Below, piece by piece: positions 17,501 to 34,810 of a stretch of DNA of 64,000 nt (positions within the stretch are counted from its first letter, which is position 1; every line of letters starts with the position of its first letter). Under the pieces are notes generated by a model. That model was given only the letters and a program-made list of their open reading frames with translations. It did not search any database and was not told the origin of the DNA. The stretch spans positions 14,387,856 to 14,451,855 of the forward strand of contig NC_079368.1 of NCBI RefSeq assembly GCF_021018895.1, given 5' to 3'. This DNA is from Seriola aureovittata (Eukaryota; Chordata; Actinopteri; Carangiformes; Carangidae). The translations under genes were made by a program, and so were the position numbers.

Positions 17501-20500
17501 TGTGATGTATGTCTTTGACTGTGTGTAGGACCAACTGTGTGGAAGAGATCCCACCCTGGCAGATGAGCTGATGGTTATTCTGAATGAACTCACACAGCTC
17601 AGCAAGATGGAAAATTCAAAGGTGGCCTTGAGAGCCAGACAGGTAAGACTACATCTCACTTAGACATGTGCTGTTTATTTAGAATATATAGTTTAAGCAC
17701 AATGATCTGCCAGGCGCGATACCTCAAATTGTGTTTAAGTGATATTTTTTGAGAAATTTAAAGAAATTACACAATTTTTTTTCCCGTCAGATTATTCTTG
17801 CTGTATATATTGATATTATCTTTATAAATCTCTCATAGGTCTTGATTGCCTCCCATTTACCATCATATGAACTGAGACACAACCAGGTGGAATCCATCTT
17901 CCTGTCAGCCATCGACATGTACGGCCACCAGTTTTGCCCAGAGAACTTGAAGGTTAGCCGTGTATGGAAACACATTCACTGTGATCATCCATTTTTAGCA
18001 GCAGGTCAAATTAATTCTACTTGTTTTCATTTCCCACAGAAACTCATTCTCTCCGAAACCTCCATTTTTGATGTTTTGCCCAATTTCTTCTATCACGCCA
18101 ATCAAGTTGTATGCATGGCTGCTTTGGAGGTATGGTTAGTGGATTCACACCGATGGATTTCTTTCTTGTGCATTTTTATCTCTCAGTCAGTGAGAATGAC
18201 GTGTTCTGTCTTGACTCTCAGGTGTATGTGCGCAGAGGTTATATCGCCTACGAGCTAAATAGCATCCAGCATCACCAGCTGCAGGATAGAACGTGCGCTG
18301 TAGACTTCCAGTTCATGTTGCCATCATCACATCCAAACAGGTAACATGTTGCCCTCTCTAAACTGAACTGCAAAGTCTCTTCAGCCACAGACGAATGGCG
18401 CATTATCATCTAATTTTTATATTGACCACCAGAACTGGACACATATCGCTTCAACACATATTGCCGACCTTTAACTTGTGGTGATGACAGAATGGGCTTT
18501 AACTGATAGAGCAGCTTTTCATTACACCAAATAAAACTTGTTATAAAGATAAAGAGATATATATAGTTCATTTTCAGGCTCACATGAAGAAATCCAGGCT
18601 TATTAAGTGTCCCTCAGCTCTCAGGCATCATTTCGCTTAAATTGTCCTGACTTATCATTAAACATTATTTCAGTATACATTATAGTCACCCTCAGTATAG
18701 TGGTACAGGTGCAGGGCGATCTATAAACCACTGCTGTAACAGCTTATGGCTAACTGTGAGTGCAGTGTTTTTTTTCCCCACTGGACATTAATATGAATGT
18801 GCAAAGCATAAGAAAGTGCTTATATCTAATCATAATGCCTAAAGCTAGAAGTGCAGTTTGATCCGCTGCTAATATTCACCTGTCAATCATCTTATTTCAG
18901 AGGGAGCAGCCCTACTCTGAACAGGTAGAGTAAAGCTCCTCCCAGCCAGCCAAACCTCCCGATCGTGTGTACAATGCATGCTGGATGCACTGTGTTGCTT
19001 TTTCCCTCCGTCCTGTGAAACCAGAAAGATTTGCTTAAGGACTCCTCTAACAAGTCCTTCCTAATTCACTGTTTATCTGAGCTTCTCCATATTTTTTGTT
19101 GCTTCTTTCTACTTTTAAAGCAATATTGAGCTTTTTGACAGGAACATCTTTTATTTATTTCATGTTCCTCTTAAAAACTTCAAGCCTGAGATTTAAATGA
19201 CTGCCACCGAATGGGGAGCCTGTATTCTCCAGCACCAGATTTTGATTCTTGATTTGCAACTCTCAGTCGGATATGGTAACAATTGTTCTCGATAACAACA
19301 ATTCACAATTCCCTTTCAATTCAATACATGAAATGCACATATCACCTCTGTGTAATTATAATATAAATAGATAAGAACAATCCAGACTTGCTTTAATTGC
19401 TCTCTATACCAGTATTTGTACTCTTGGCTGTTCAGTGTTTCTTCCTAAAGCAAAGCTTTCTATGTGATCATTCAGTGGTCCTATCTTGCTGTCACTACCT
19501 GTGTGTGTCTCTTTTTCAGGGTTCCTGTGCCAGTGAATGGATCAGGCCAATTTAAAATGAGGCGGCAGGGCAGTGAGCTCTTCCTGGAGGGAGCTTTGTC
19601 TCCACCCTGCCAACGCATGGGTGCCATGGTGGCTTTCCAGTGTTTTGATGACTTCAAAAGGTCACTTTTAACTATTTATTAATGCCAAAGATATGTAGAT
19701 CAAAGTACAAATAAGATTTTCATGTTGATGCGTTACTTTTTCTTTTGCAGGAATTTTGATGAAGTTCTCTCCAGCTTCGCTGAACCACTGTTGGAGAGTG
19801 CTCCGTTCTCAGAGTCCTGCTCCAATCTCTATGAGGAGGAGAACTGCAAGGTGAGGGCTGAGTACAGGTCACTGGCTTACGAATAAAAAGGCCGTTTTCA
19901 TCTGTGTCTCTGCAGCCATTTAGTTTCTCTTCCATCCCCCACAGAATACAAAGGAGAACCCAATCCACATCATTAATGTGTCCATAAAAACAGCAGACAC
20001 AGAGGATGATGACGCCTTGGTCACAGCCTTCACTGCCTTCGCCCAGTCAAAGGTCAGTTTCCAGATGTAAGTTAACACATGGCTGATTCTTATGACTGTG
20101 TATTAATGAAATGAATATGATGTATTTTATTTTATTTTTTTACAGAGAGCAATCCTGTTTGAGTATGGAATCAGGAGAATCACATTTTTGATTGCACAGA
20201 AGGTAATTCAGCAAGTGAACTATTTTTATTAGACCCACTATTATCACCCGTACATATGTATATAATATTCATTTTTAAAGAACTCCATGAAGCCATAAAT
20301 GGCTCTTTTCTCTTCAGTGTTTTTGACCAAATTTCAACTTGTGTTTTTGATGTACAGTAGATCATACATGGCCTTCATATGAAAACACACAACTTACTTG
20401 TTACTGTGCTAAAACTAAAGAGAATGAATCAGTGTCTCATTTGAAGTTTTTTTCTATACATTCTGCTACTTCCAATGCATTTGTAATGCGTCTAGCTTTC

Positions 20501-23500
20501 ATGATAGAGAATATTAAAATCTTTATTTACTCTTTTAAAAACTGTTTGTGCTGCTTTATACCGCTGGTTGGCGACCCTTTTAAAGCTTAATGAACTTAAT
20601 GAAAATAGATATAACAGATAGTCTGCTCCTAGCATAGCTGTCCTCTCAACCTTTTATGAATCGTATTATCCATATCCCAGTCAGTAACACTGCACAATGT
20701 AGCCATGTACCTTTTTGCTCTCTCATTATTCTTCTTTTTAAATTTCACTTTGACAGAGAGAATTTCCCAAGTTCTTCACTTTCAGAGCGAGGGACGGGGT
20801 GAGTGCTTAGTAACCTGGATACAATTAATGAGCCGACATGCTGCTGTCTGAGGAGATGATGACCGCCCTCTCTCTGTGCTTCTCCTCAGTTCCAGGAAGA
20901 TCGCATTTACCGCAATCTGGAGCCAGCTTTAGCGTTTCAGCTGGAGCTCAACCGCATGAGGAACTTTGACCTTACAGCTGTTCCCTGTGCCAACCACAAG
21001 ATGCACTTATACCTAGGTGCTGCCCGTGTTCAGGAGGGTACTGAAGTCACTGACTACCGCTTCTTCATTCGAGCTATTATCCGCCACTCAGATCTCATTA
21101 CAAAGGTAAGCTGTTTGATTGCTCGAGTAAAGATTCTACCTGATGTTTGCAGTAACACACAACTAAAATCTGCCTGTATACACAACCAGGAGGCCTCCTT
21201 TGAATACCTTCAGAACGAGGGAGAACGTCTTCTACTGGAGGCCATGGATGAGCTGGAGGTGGCCTTCAGTAACACTAGTGTCCGCACAGACTGCAACCAC
21301 ATCTTCCTCAACTTTGTCCCAACTGTCATCATGGACCCTTCCAAAGTCAGTGTCCAGCACATGCTGTGTACGCTAACTTAGTCAAATCTTATCATAATTG
21401 CTTTTATCAGAATACATGGCAAATTTATTTCATCTACAGCAAAACAGAGTCTTTTTTTATGACGTTTATATCGACATTCTCTACATTTTCACGTCTTTCT
21501 TTCACTTATTTTTGGTTAATACCTTAGGTGTGACTCCTATAAATGTTTTTACTGTTCAAACAGTAGATGTGATGCTAATGTTTTGTTGGGATTTTAACTA
21601 AGTAACTAATTTTAACTAAGTTCACATTCATCGAACTAATTGAATCTTAAAAATATATATGATTCAACACTCAGTTGTCTCTTTAACATCCTCGTTCTCT
21701 TCTTGGGGACCATCAGATAGAAGAGTCTGTCCGCTCCATGGTGATGCGCTATGGCAGCCGTCTTTGGAAGCTGCGTGTCCTGCAGGCCGAGCTGAAGATC
21801 AACATCCGCCTGACGCCAACAGGAAATGCCGTTCCTATCCGCCTGTTTCTCACTAATGAGTCCGGCTATTATTTGGACATCAGCCTGTACAAGGAAGTCA
21901 ACGACCCAAGTTCTGGACAGGTGAGGACAGTGGACAGAAGAAGCCCATTTGAAGATTTTCATGTTATGTTGCAGGGTATTTGTTCTGTGTGTGTATTTTT
22001 ATGACTGCTTTTTTATGGTCATATGAATAACTTCATTCACCTCATCATCTTTGCCTTTGCAGATCATGTTCCAGTCATATGGGGACAAGCAGGGTCCTCT
22101 GCATGGCATGCTGATCAACACTCCCTATGTGACCAAAGACCTGCTGCAGGCCAAACGCTTCCAGGCTCAAACTCTGGGCACTACATATGTCTATGACTTC
22201 CCTGAGATGTTCAGACAAGTACTGCTAACTCACTGAATTAAACTTATTTCTTTCTTTAATTTTCCAAAGGTGTCTGACTCAACTGAAAATCTTCTTTTAG
22301 GCACTATTAAAGCGTTGGGGTCCAGGGGACAAATGCCCTCAAGACGTGCTGATGTGCACTGAGCTGGTTCTGGACCCACAAGGTCGACTGGTGCAGATGA
22401 ACCGCCTGCCTGGAGATAATGACGTATGATATATTTTTTAAACAATTTACATGAACTTCTACACTCTTAATTAATTCTCACTCAGTGTGATGATACTGAT
22501 AACCACTATAACCTCTCCACCAGGTGGGAATGGTCGCCTTTAGGATGAAGATGAAGACTCCAGAGTGCCCAGAGAGCAGAGACATCATTGTCATCTGTAA
22601 TGACATCACTCACATGATCGGCTCGTTTGGTCCTCAGGAGGATGAGCTGTTCCTCAGGGCATCTGAGCTGGCTCGGGCTGAGGGCATCCCTCGCATTTAC
22701 ATCGCAGCCAACAGTGGCGCACGCATCGGCCTCGCTGAAGAAATCAAACACATGTTCCAGGTGGCGTGGATTGACCCCAATGACCCCTACAAGGTAACCT
22801 CTGAGATATGTTTCTCATCACATTTGCACTTTGTGGTCGTAGAAGAAAAATGAACCACAGGGAATGGCAATATCGTTCTGCAGGGCTTCAAGTACCTCTA
22901 CCTGACACCTCAGGACTACACACGCATCAGCTCCACCAACGCTGTTCACTGTCACCATGTAGAGGAAGGTGGAGAGTCCAGGTACATTCTCTATACTTAT
23001 GAAGTAAACACTGTCAGCTAACTGAAATATATGACACCCATAACTTTTCTCTTTGGGATAATAGAGATTTGTTGATAATACCGACATGCCCATCCGTTAC
23101 AGGTACATCATCACTGACATCATCGGGAAAGATGAAGGTCTCGGTGTTGAGAACCTGCGAGGTTCTGGCATGATCGCTGGAGAATCTTCTCAGGCGTATG
23201 AGGAGATTATTACAATCAGTATGGTGAGAATCTGGATCTGACTTCTTTCAGCCACCAGGGCCAGTCAACGTCTCTGGGACCTTTTTTAAAGCAGCTTTAT
23301 GCTTTTGCAGGTGACGTGTCGCGCTATTGGAATTGGAGCCTATCTGGTCCGTTTGGGACAGCGAGTGATCCAGGTGGAAAACTCTCACATTATCCTGACT
23401 GGAGCAGGCGCTCTGAACAAGGTTTGCTAGATTAACCCGTCTTGTTTTTAATGAATAAACAGAAATTGTTTGCCAGAAATTGGCTTTTCAATTATGTTAA

Positions 23501-26500
23501 GGAAATTTTGTTGTGGACATCACAGCCACCATGTTTAGCCCATACTAGGCTGATTTGTTGCAGTTTAATGCAACAGTGAAAACAAACTTTTCCCCATTTT
23601 AATGCTTTTTTCCCTTTGTTTTTGAGAACTGAGTTTTTGCAGTGTATTTCAAAATTCCAGCTCCAGATGAGTGACAGTTGGTAGAAAAACTGCTTGAGGC
23701 TTGAGGCAAATAATGGCTTTATAGTGTAGCTTTTATACTCCAGTATTTTAACTGAAGAAATCCATGACCATGGTCATTTACGTCCCTGTGTCTGTACAGG
23801 TTCTGGGCAGAGAGGTCTACACTTCTAACAACCAGCTGGGAGGAGTCCAGATCATGCACAATAATGGAGTCACTCACACCACTGTGCCAGATGACTTTGA
23901 GGGCGTCTTCACTATCCTGCAGTGGCTCTCCTACATGCCAAAGGTTCATATATTGTTACATCCAGATCTACATGCAGTAACTGAACCACATCACTAACTT
24001 CTTCCTCTCTCCTCACAGAACAAACACTCCCCTGTGCCTGTTATAGCAACTACAGATCCAGTAGACAGAGAAATAGAATTCGCTCCTACAAAAGCACCGT
24101 ACGACCCTCGCTGGATTCTGGCTGGGAGACCTCACCCCAGTGAGTTGCAGGATCTAAACTCTGAAACTTTTCTATTAGTTTTCATTAGTGAACCAAATAA
24201 ATTTCCTTGTTATGAACATTCATTATTGGTGTCTTTAGCGGTGAGAGGTGCCTGGCAGAGTGGATTCTTCGACCACGGTTCTTTCATGGAGATCATGGAG
24301 TCTTGGGCTCAGACAGTGGTAGTGGGAAGAGCACGGTAAATCACTTTATACTCAGTGTATACACTATTTGTTAAATGATTATTAAACCTTACACTTGAAC
24401 TGATTATTAATACTGAATGAATGAATGATACCTGAATGAATACAGGCTAGGGGGAATCCCCCTCGGTGTCATTGCTGTTGAAACACGCACAGTTGAGTTC
24501 ACTGTCCCTGCCGATCCAGCCAACCTGGATTCAGAATCTAAAGTGAGTAAATCTCTCCACATGTTCACGTCATACATACACAACATAACATACATACACA
24601 TACATAATAGACTGTGATTCTAAGTAGAAGAGCATTTCACCTCTGCCCGTGTGTTTTTGTGTGTTCTCGTCAGGTTCTGCAGCAGGCGGGCCAGGTGTGG
24701 TTCCCAGATTCAGCCTTTAAAACAGCTCAGGCCATTTGCGACTTCAACCGTGAACGGCTGCCTCTCATGGTGTTTGCCAACTGGAGGGGCTTCTCTGGGG
24801 GAATGAAGGGTATAGGATGAATACTAAATGTCGCAGAGAAACTGTATAACATACAAGACTTGACGTGACTTCTTATGCCCATTTCTCCCTCAGATATGTA
24901 TGACCAAATATTGAAGTTTGGGGCCTATATTGTTGATGCCCTGCATGGTTTCCACCAGCCAGTGCTGGTGTACATCCCACCGCATGCTGAGTTGAGGGGA
25001 GGGTCCTGGGTGGTGATTGACCCTACCATCAACCCCCTGTGTATGGAGCTCTATGCTGACAGGGAGAGCAGGTACATGAGTTTTAATAGTTATAAAATTG
25101 TGTTTCCAACCTAAACAACAGATTTGTGTGATTACAAGTTTGTCTTTTTGTCTGTTCTGCTTTCTCTGTCCAGAGGGGGTGTGCTGGAGGCTGAAGGTAC
25201 AGTGGAGATCAAATTCAGGAGGAAGGACCTGCTGAAGACCATGAGAAGACTAGATTCAGTCTATGCCAGTCTGGTTGAGCAGCTTGGTAAAAGCTCAACT
25301 CATGCAGCCACTTGTATTTCCCTGTTTTCTTTATAATTGCAATATTGCTGGGATATTCATACACACAGAGTGACTCCTCTATTTTCATCAGCTTCCCTGG
25401 AGCTGTCTGACAAACAGTGCAAAGAGCTGGAGTCGAAGCTCAAAGCAAGAGAGGAATTCCTATTGCCCATCTACCACCAGGTGGCAGTGCAGTTTGCAGA
25501 CCTCCATGACACCCCAGGGAGGATGCAGGAGAAGGGTGTCATCACTGTGAGTGAACACTTCATGAACACACTGATGTTAAGTCTGGGAATATGTGTGTAA
25601 CATAAGGTGCAGAAAATGAAACTGCACTCAGAGGAGAATTAAGCTGCTGTAACATATTTTACAATGGCCTCTTGACAGGATATTTTGGATTGGAAGAATG
25701 TGCGGACCTTCTTCTACTGGCGTCTGCGTCGCCTCCTGTTGGAGCAGGTGGTGAAATATGAGATTCTGCAGGCCAACAAGGACCTCGGTGACGGACACAT
25801 GCAGTCCATGCTGCGACGCTGGTTTGTTGAAACAGAGGGAACAGTCAAGGTATGAAATGACACCAAGAGTTACTTTCTCTGCCAATGCCAAACATGCAAT
25901 TTAAGTATTGAGTATAGTTTTGAGAATAGCTTTTTGTCTGGTACTGTATGTTTATCTACCATGACACTTGTGAAGTCGTTCTTATTTGTAACCCCTGTAT
26001 GTGACTGTTAACATGACCAGCAATCATGACATACTGAGAGACTTAAAAGGCTAAAGCCGATTTGTTGCTTGTCTTGGTCATACCCAGTGACAGTTTTAGG
26101 TTGTGGATCATAAATCATGAGCCAGTTTTTATTTTTGAGCACTTCATTCTTAAAAACTGAACTGATTAGAAATCTGACGGTGTGTCTGTTTGCATTCCCA
26201 GGCTTACCTTTGGGATAATAACCAAGCAGTAGTTGAGTGGCTTGAGAAGCATTTGTCCACAGAGGACGGCACTCGATCAGCTATCCGAGAGAACATCAAG
26301 TACTTGAAACGTGAAAACACTTTGAAACACATCCGCAGGTATGCAGACACACACACACACACGTTTTGTGGACCATTAACAGCATGATTGATGTGTTGCA
26401 TCTTAATGAACTCAGGAATCAGTGAAGGTGAAATGTTATCTTAACTGAATGACTCAGTCAATCGCTCAGTGAGTCACTTTATCTCTTCAGTCATGTTCAG

Positions 26501-26892
26501 CTAAAACTGCCTGTAGGAATTCCCATATATTCCTCATTGGAGAGTCCTGCTCATAGCTGCACCCTCGCCGGGATGCATTCTGGGTTTGGCACACTCATTT
26601 AATATTGATAAGGCGTCATGGTGGTCGGCAACCAAAAGTGAGTGTCTGATATATCGGTGGACAGGACACAAAATTTCCAGACCAGTCTCAGTGTCTCTTC
26701 ATTTTCACGTGTTAGCGTGTTTAAAAGCTGTCTGTCTGTGTCACTGTTTCCCTCTTGTGTTCTAGCCTGGTGCAGGCCAACCCTGACGTAGCCATGGACT
26801 GCATCATCCACATGAGCCAGAACATCACTCCGTCCCAGAGGGCCAAGCTTTTGCATCTGCTCGCAACTGTGGACAGCACCAGCACCAGTTAA
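8388..26892 (+). CDS. acacb: Acetyl-CoA carboxylase 2 (ACC2, mitochondrial-surface form), 52 coding exons plus one micro-exon
   Basis: Biotin-dependent enzyme making malonyl-CoA from acetyl-CoA; the ACC2 form sits on the outer mitochondrial membrane and restrains CPT1. Exons: 8388-8941, 11732-11864, 11989-12127, 12309-12418, 12542-12623, 12736-12834, 13016-13125, 13248-13358, 13466-13675, 13762-13932, 14066-14227, 14325-14488, 14947-15097, 15181-15284, 15377-15458, 15548-15693, 15784-15934, 16040-16174, 16371-16517, 16616-16804, 16918-17018, 17116-17204, 17318-17442, 17529-17642, 17839-17952, 18040-18129, 18222-18340, (18901-18924), 19520-19660, 19751-19850, 19945-20052, 20146-20202, 20757-20798, 20890-21105, 21190-21345, 21717-21920, 22063-22218, 22301-22423, 22524-22793, 22884-22981, 23103-23223, 23311-23421, 23800-23943, 24019-24139, 24239-24335, 24446-24542, 24674-24809, 24894-25071, 25174-25286, 25392-25546, 25679-25849, 26202-26338, 26766-26892. 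They sum to 7281 nt, 2426 aa (human 2458). A TGA abuts the ATG, which fixes the start. Residues 1-20 form a hydrophobic anchor, the ACC2 hallmark. The AMPK-site serine is S189 (PSMSG). ATP-grasp [10 protein letters not shown] is at 424-433, biotinyl lysine K896 (EVMKM), and carboxyltransferase lies in the last 750 residues. Confidence 0.97.
8942..11731 (+). other. ACACB intron 1 (2.8 kb)
   Basis: This is the largest ACACB intron. The phase agrees on both sides (exon 1 leaves two bases, and exon 2 supplies G to complete a lysine codon). Human ACC2 has extra serine-rich sequence between the acidic SSDE motif and the AMPK site. I found no convincing exon for it here, so this fish protein appears shorter, but a small missed exon cannot be excluded. 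Otherwise the stretch is AT-rich with no recognisable feature. Confidence 0.6.
14502..14527. repeat. Poly(A) run in an ACACB intron
   Basis: Twenty-six consecutive A residues start 13 bases after an exon's donor site, followed by a strongly AT-rich stretch to 14946. The run length is likely polymorphic and error-prone in sequencing. Confidence 0.9.
15694..15783 (+). other. Non-canonical GC-AG intron in ACACB
   Basis: The exon ending GTAGACAG is followed by GCAAGA rather than GT. The next exon begins C-TAC-CGC after a CAG acceptor, restoring the conserved residues EEVDSYRIT. No GT donor near 15694 keeps the frame. This is the one intron of the gene where I needed a GC donor. Confidence 0.85.
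18341..18900 (+). other. ACACB intron part upstream of the micro-exon
   Basis: AT-rich intronic sequence between the exon ending at 18340 and the micro-exon at 18901. It ends in a good pyrimidine tract and CAG (18891-18900). I see nothing else in it. Confidence 0.7.
18901..18924 (+). CDS. acacb: 24-nt in-frame micro-exon of ACACB (GSSPTLNR), probably alternative
   Basis: The sequence ATTTCAG precedes it and GTAGAG follows, giving a 24-nt exon flanked by a usable acceptor and donor. The preceding exon ends ...AAC AG and the following begins G GTT, so both inclusion ([13 protein letters not shown]) and skipping (NR-VPV) keep the frame. In ACC1 (ACACA) an alternatively spliced 24-nt exon at this same place encodes GNIPTLNR, close to the regulatory serine near residue 1200. 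The match in length, phase, position and PTLNR is hard to ascribe to chance. Whether it is always, sometimes or never used cannot be read from DNA. It is counted outside the 2426-residue model. Confidence 0.8.
18925..19519 (+). other. ACACB intron part downstream of the micro-exon
   Basis: AT-rich intron sequence with no recognised element, ending in the acceptor CTTTTTCAG at 19519. Confidence 0.6.
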
Positions 26893-27995
26893 GCTGAGAA
26901 GCTTTAGGTAGCTTCAGGTTATAATACTAAAGAGAACAAAACGGTCGGTTCTAGTTTGATTGTATTGTATAGGCTGAAAATGATTTTAAAGGATTATAGT
27001 TGGGGCAGGTCTTTGCAATAATGCACACATGCACAAAGTGACTTATTCCTCAGTGATCCCAAAACCACTACAGTGCTCTGTCTGTCTTCACAGGGTTGTC
27101 CTAATCCGTTCCACTGCTTGTCTTTTACATCTGCGAGTTAAGCTGTCAGTCATTTCAGCAGCCGAGTCCAGGAACTTTCTGGTTCAGAAGCTATTGCTGT
27201 AACGCACATTTCACTCCGCTGCATTTGTACATAGTGGTGTGTCAGTATTAAATCTGTCTTGATAGGCTCTGTGCAGTCTACTGAGGTCAGGGTTATACAA
27301 GCTACATGAAATGGGAGACTTCATTTTATTTTGGTGCTGGTTGCAACGTTTATTTAAAGATATTAAATAGAGAGTTTGTGTTCATCTTTGAATGTAGTTG
27401 ATGTAAAAATGAGCCCAGACAACTGATCAATTCTTTAATCAGTCTTCAAATAAAACACAAAGAAATAACATATGTCAAATTCCTGACCCAGTAAAGTGGT
27501 GAATTAAAGTTTCAGTTTAATTTCTGCATGGACTGAAAAATATAAAATTTTTATCAGTATTGTAATGCAGTAGCGCAATTTATTTTTTCTAATACATCAG
27601 TATCATGAGTCCAGTTGTGTCATTTCACTGTTGACGTTGGAATCGAGCGTCAATCATTGTCACTTTCAGTCTGTTTATCTGTCTTGTTTTAGTGTGCTAA
27701 TGACAATGGTATGATTGACAGGAGATAGTTTTGACACTGTATGTGATACTTCTGAGTTTCTTTCATTTTTGTCAGAATATCTCAGACATAAAGAAGCAAT
27801 TCTTAACGCTCAGGTTTTGTCAAAGGTGGACATTAATTGCCAAAGTGGTCCCCAGATAATGTGTGGATTTGCCTTACCTCTGATCACAAAACCAGAAATA
27901 TCAACTGTGACATTTATTTGAATGTATATAAACTCTTTCCAGTGTGTGGCTTTCTACCAAGGGCAGTTGTTAATAAATGTCATTGATATATTTTT
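26893..27995 (+). other. acacb: ACACB 3' untranslated region
   Basis: It follows the TAA at 26890-26892. There are two AATAAA signals: an early one at about 27449 and a later one at 27972-27977. Use of the later one would give a 3' UTR of about 1.1 kb. No other coding exon is visible before the end of FOXN4. Confidence 0.6.
27972..27977 (+). terminator. Poly(A) signal AATAAA, candidate distal signal of ACACB
   Basis: Canonical hexamer about 1.08 kb after the ACACB stop codon. It lies only 35 bp before the opposing FOXN4 signal, which marks the convergent gene boundary. Confidence 0.55.
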
Positions 27996-28012
27996 TGGCA
28001 AAAGAAGCCTCT

Positions 28013-28018
28013 TTTATT
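28013..28018 (-). terminator. Poly(A) signal AATAAA on the minus strand, candidate for FOXN4
   Basis: The plus strand reads TTTATT, which is AATAAA on the minus strand, about 720 bp after the FOXN4 stop. The FOXN4 3' UTR would then occupy roughly 28000-28738. Confidence 0.5.
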
Positions 28019-28738
28019 TACCCATTTGATTTTTTTTTATTATGGTCAAGTTAATGAACATAATATACATCTGACTTTCAGACATGTTAATCACAGTGTG
28101 TAGAAGAATAATGTGTAAAATCTTGAAGGGTTGGCACACGTTTGCATTTTGGAATGAAGTGGGTAAATACAGTCAAAAGAAAGCTTTTCTGTGGCGATAG
28201 CAATTTGAAACATTCAAATATATACAGCAAAAGACTGATAGAGTCATCACCTTCTCCAGCTGCCTTTTTATAAATATAAATAAAACATCACAGCAATAAT
28301 GTCTAGCACAATACAAAAGACAAGAGACGGGGAGCTACAGTATGGAAGGGCCTTAAAATGCAGAGTGAACAGTAGAAAATCTGGTGGATGCTAACATACA
28401 CATACTTCTCCACATAGAGTCCTTGTACTCATACAGGCTTTGAGTCTTTGCTTGGCAAAGCTAGATATTTTAAGTCTTACATACTTTTTCTTACAGCCAC
28501 ATCTTAATTCATCAGCGGTTTTAGTTCTTAATGAGCAGTTTTGTTGTGGAATGCATGTGAAATGATTTTCAAACATCCTTCTCCAGGTAGTTCCCAGGTG
28601 ACTGTAGGAAAGCAGTGTGATTTGTACTTTTAGTAGCACAAAAGAAACCGGACATCAGACTCCTTCAGCCGGCGTCCAAAGATATCCACAGACAGTTGAG
28701 TAAATCACATTGACTCTGTTAGAGACAGTTTAGCTGCT

Positions 28739-34036
<5,298 letters not shown>

Positions 34037-34673
34037 TTCCTGGGATATGTGGTGCCTCTGCACTGAAATGAATCAAATGAACACACTTTAGCTTTTGTCC
34101 TCTGTGAGTATTCAAACAGAAGTAAACAAGCTATGTAGAAGTAGCCTGTTTATTACAGTCTTAGTAAATATTCAAATAGTGTCCTCTTTAGTAAATGGTG
34201 GAGCAGCATGGGCTATTTCTGAAAATATAAAATCACAGGCAAACTTTTTAAACTCAAATTTAAGGTTCAGTAAGAATTTTATACAAGAATAAGCAAATTC
34301 AAACATGAATTGATAGCAGCTTGTAAAATTTCAGTTTGGCATCAGTATGTCTTTGTTGTAGCTGGAGCCCATTTCACTGTTTGAATGGTTTCTGTTGCCC
34401 TTAACTCTCAATAATTGAGTTTTTGTAGCTTAAAAAAATGCATTGAGTGATTAAACTAATAAAGTTTGTAATAAATAAGCATTCAGTTCAAATGTTTACA
34501 TAACAGTTTGGTCACATTTACTCAGCCTATAGATATAAATGGTTTATCATTCAGCCTGCTTGCAGTGAAACTACTCTTAAAGGCTTAAAATCATTCAAAC
34601 GTCAAATGCCTAATAAAAATGAACAGTCCGACAAAGACTGAGATACTGAAAGAAAGAAGTGGTAAAAACTCAC

Positions 34674-34810
34674 CTGTTTTGGATGATACTGAAGAGTGTG
34701 AGAGCCGGTCGTGAGCCCCTGTACTGTATTTCACTGTGTTGCACTTGATTCTCCAAAAACCGTTTTTAAATTTCCCTCTCTGGAGCTGTCCAGCGCTCTG
34801 ACATGCGCAG
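34674..34810 (-). promoter_or_regulatory. foxn4: Candidate FOXN4 untranslated first exon and promoter-proximal region
   Basis: The ATG-bearing exon opens with an acceptor (CATTTCAG, exon from 34062), so an upstream leader exon is needed. On the minus strand CAAAACAG is followed by GTGAGT with the junction at 34674, the best donor upstream. The 5' limit is a guess. Sequence at 34800-35120 is moderately GC-rich and may be promoter. Confidence 0.4.

Noticed and set aside
8388..26892. Possibility that the carboxylase is ACC1 (ACACA) because of the micro-exon
   Set aside because: The hydrophobic N-terminal anchor and the FOXN4-MYO1H-KCTD10-UBE3B neighbourhood identify ACACB; ACACA lacks the anchor and lies elsewhere.
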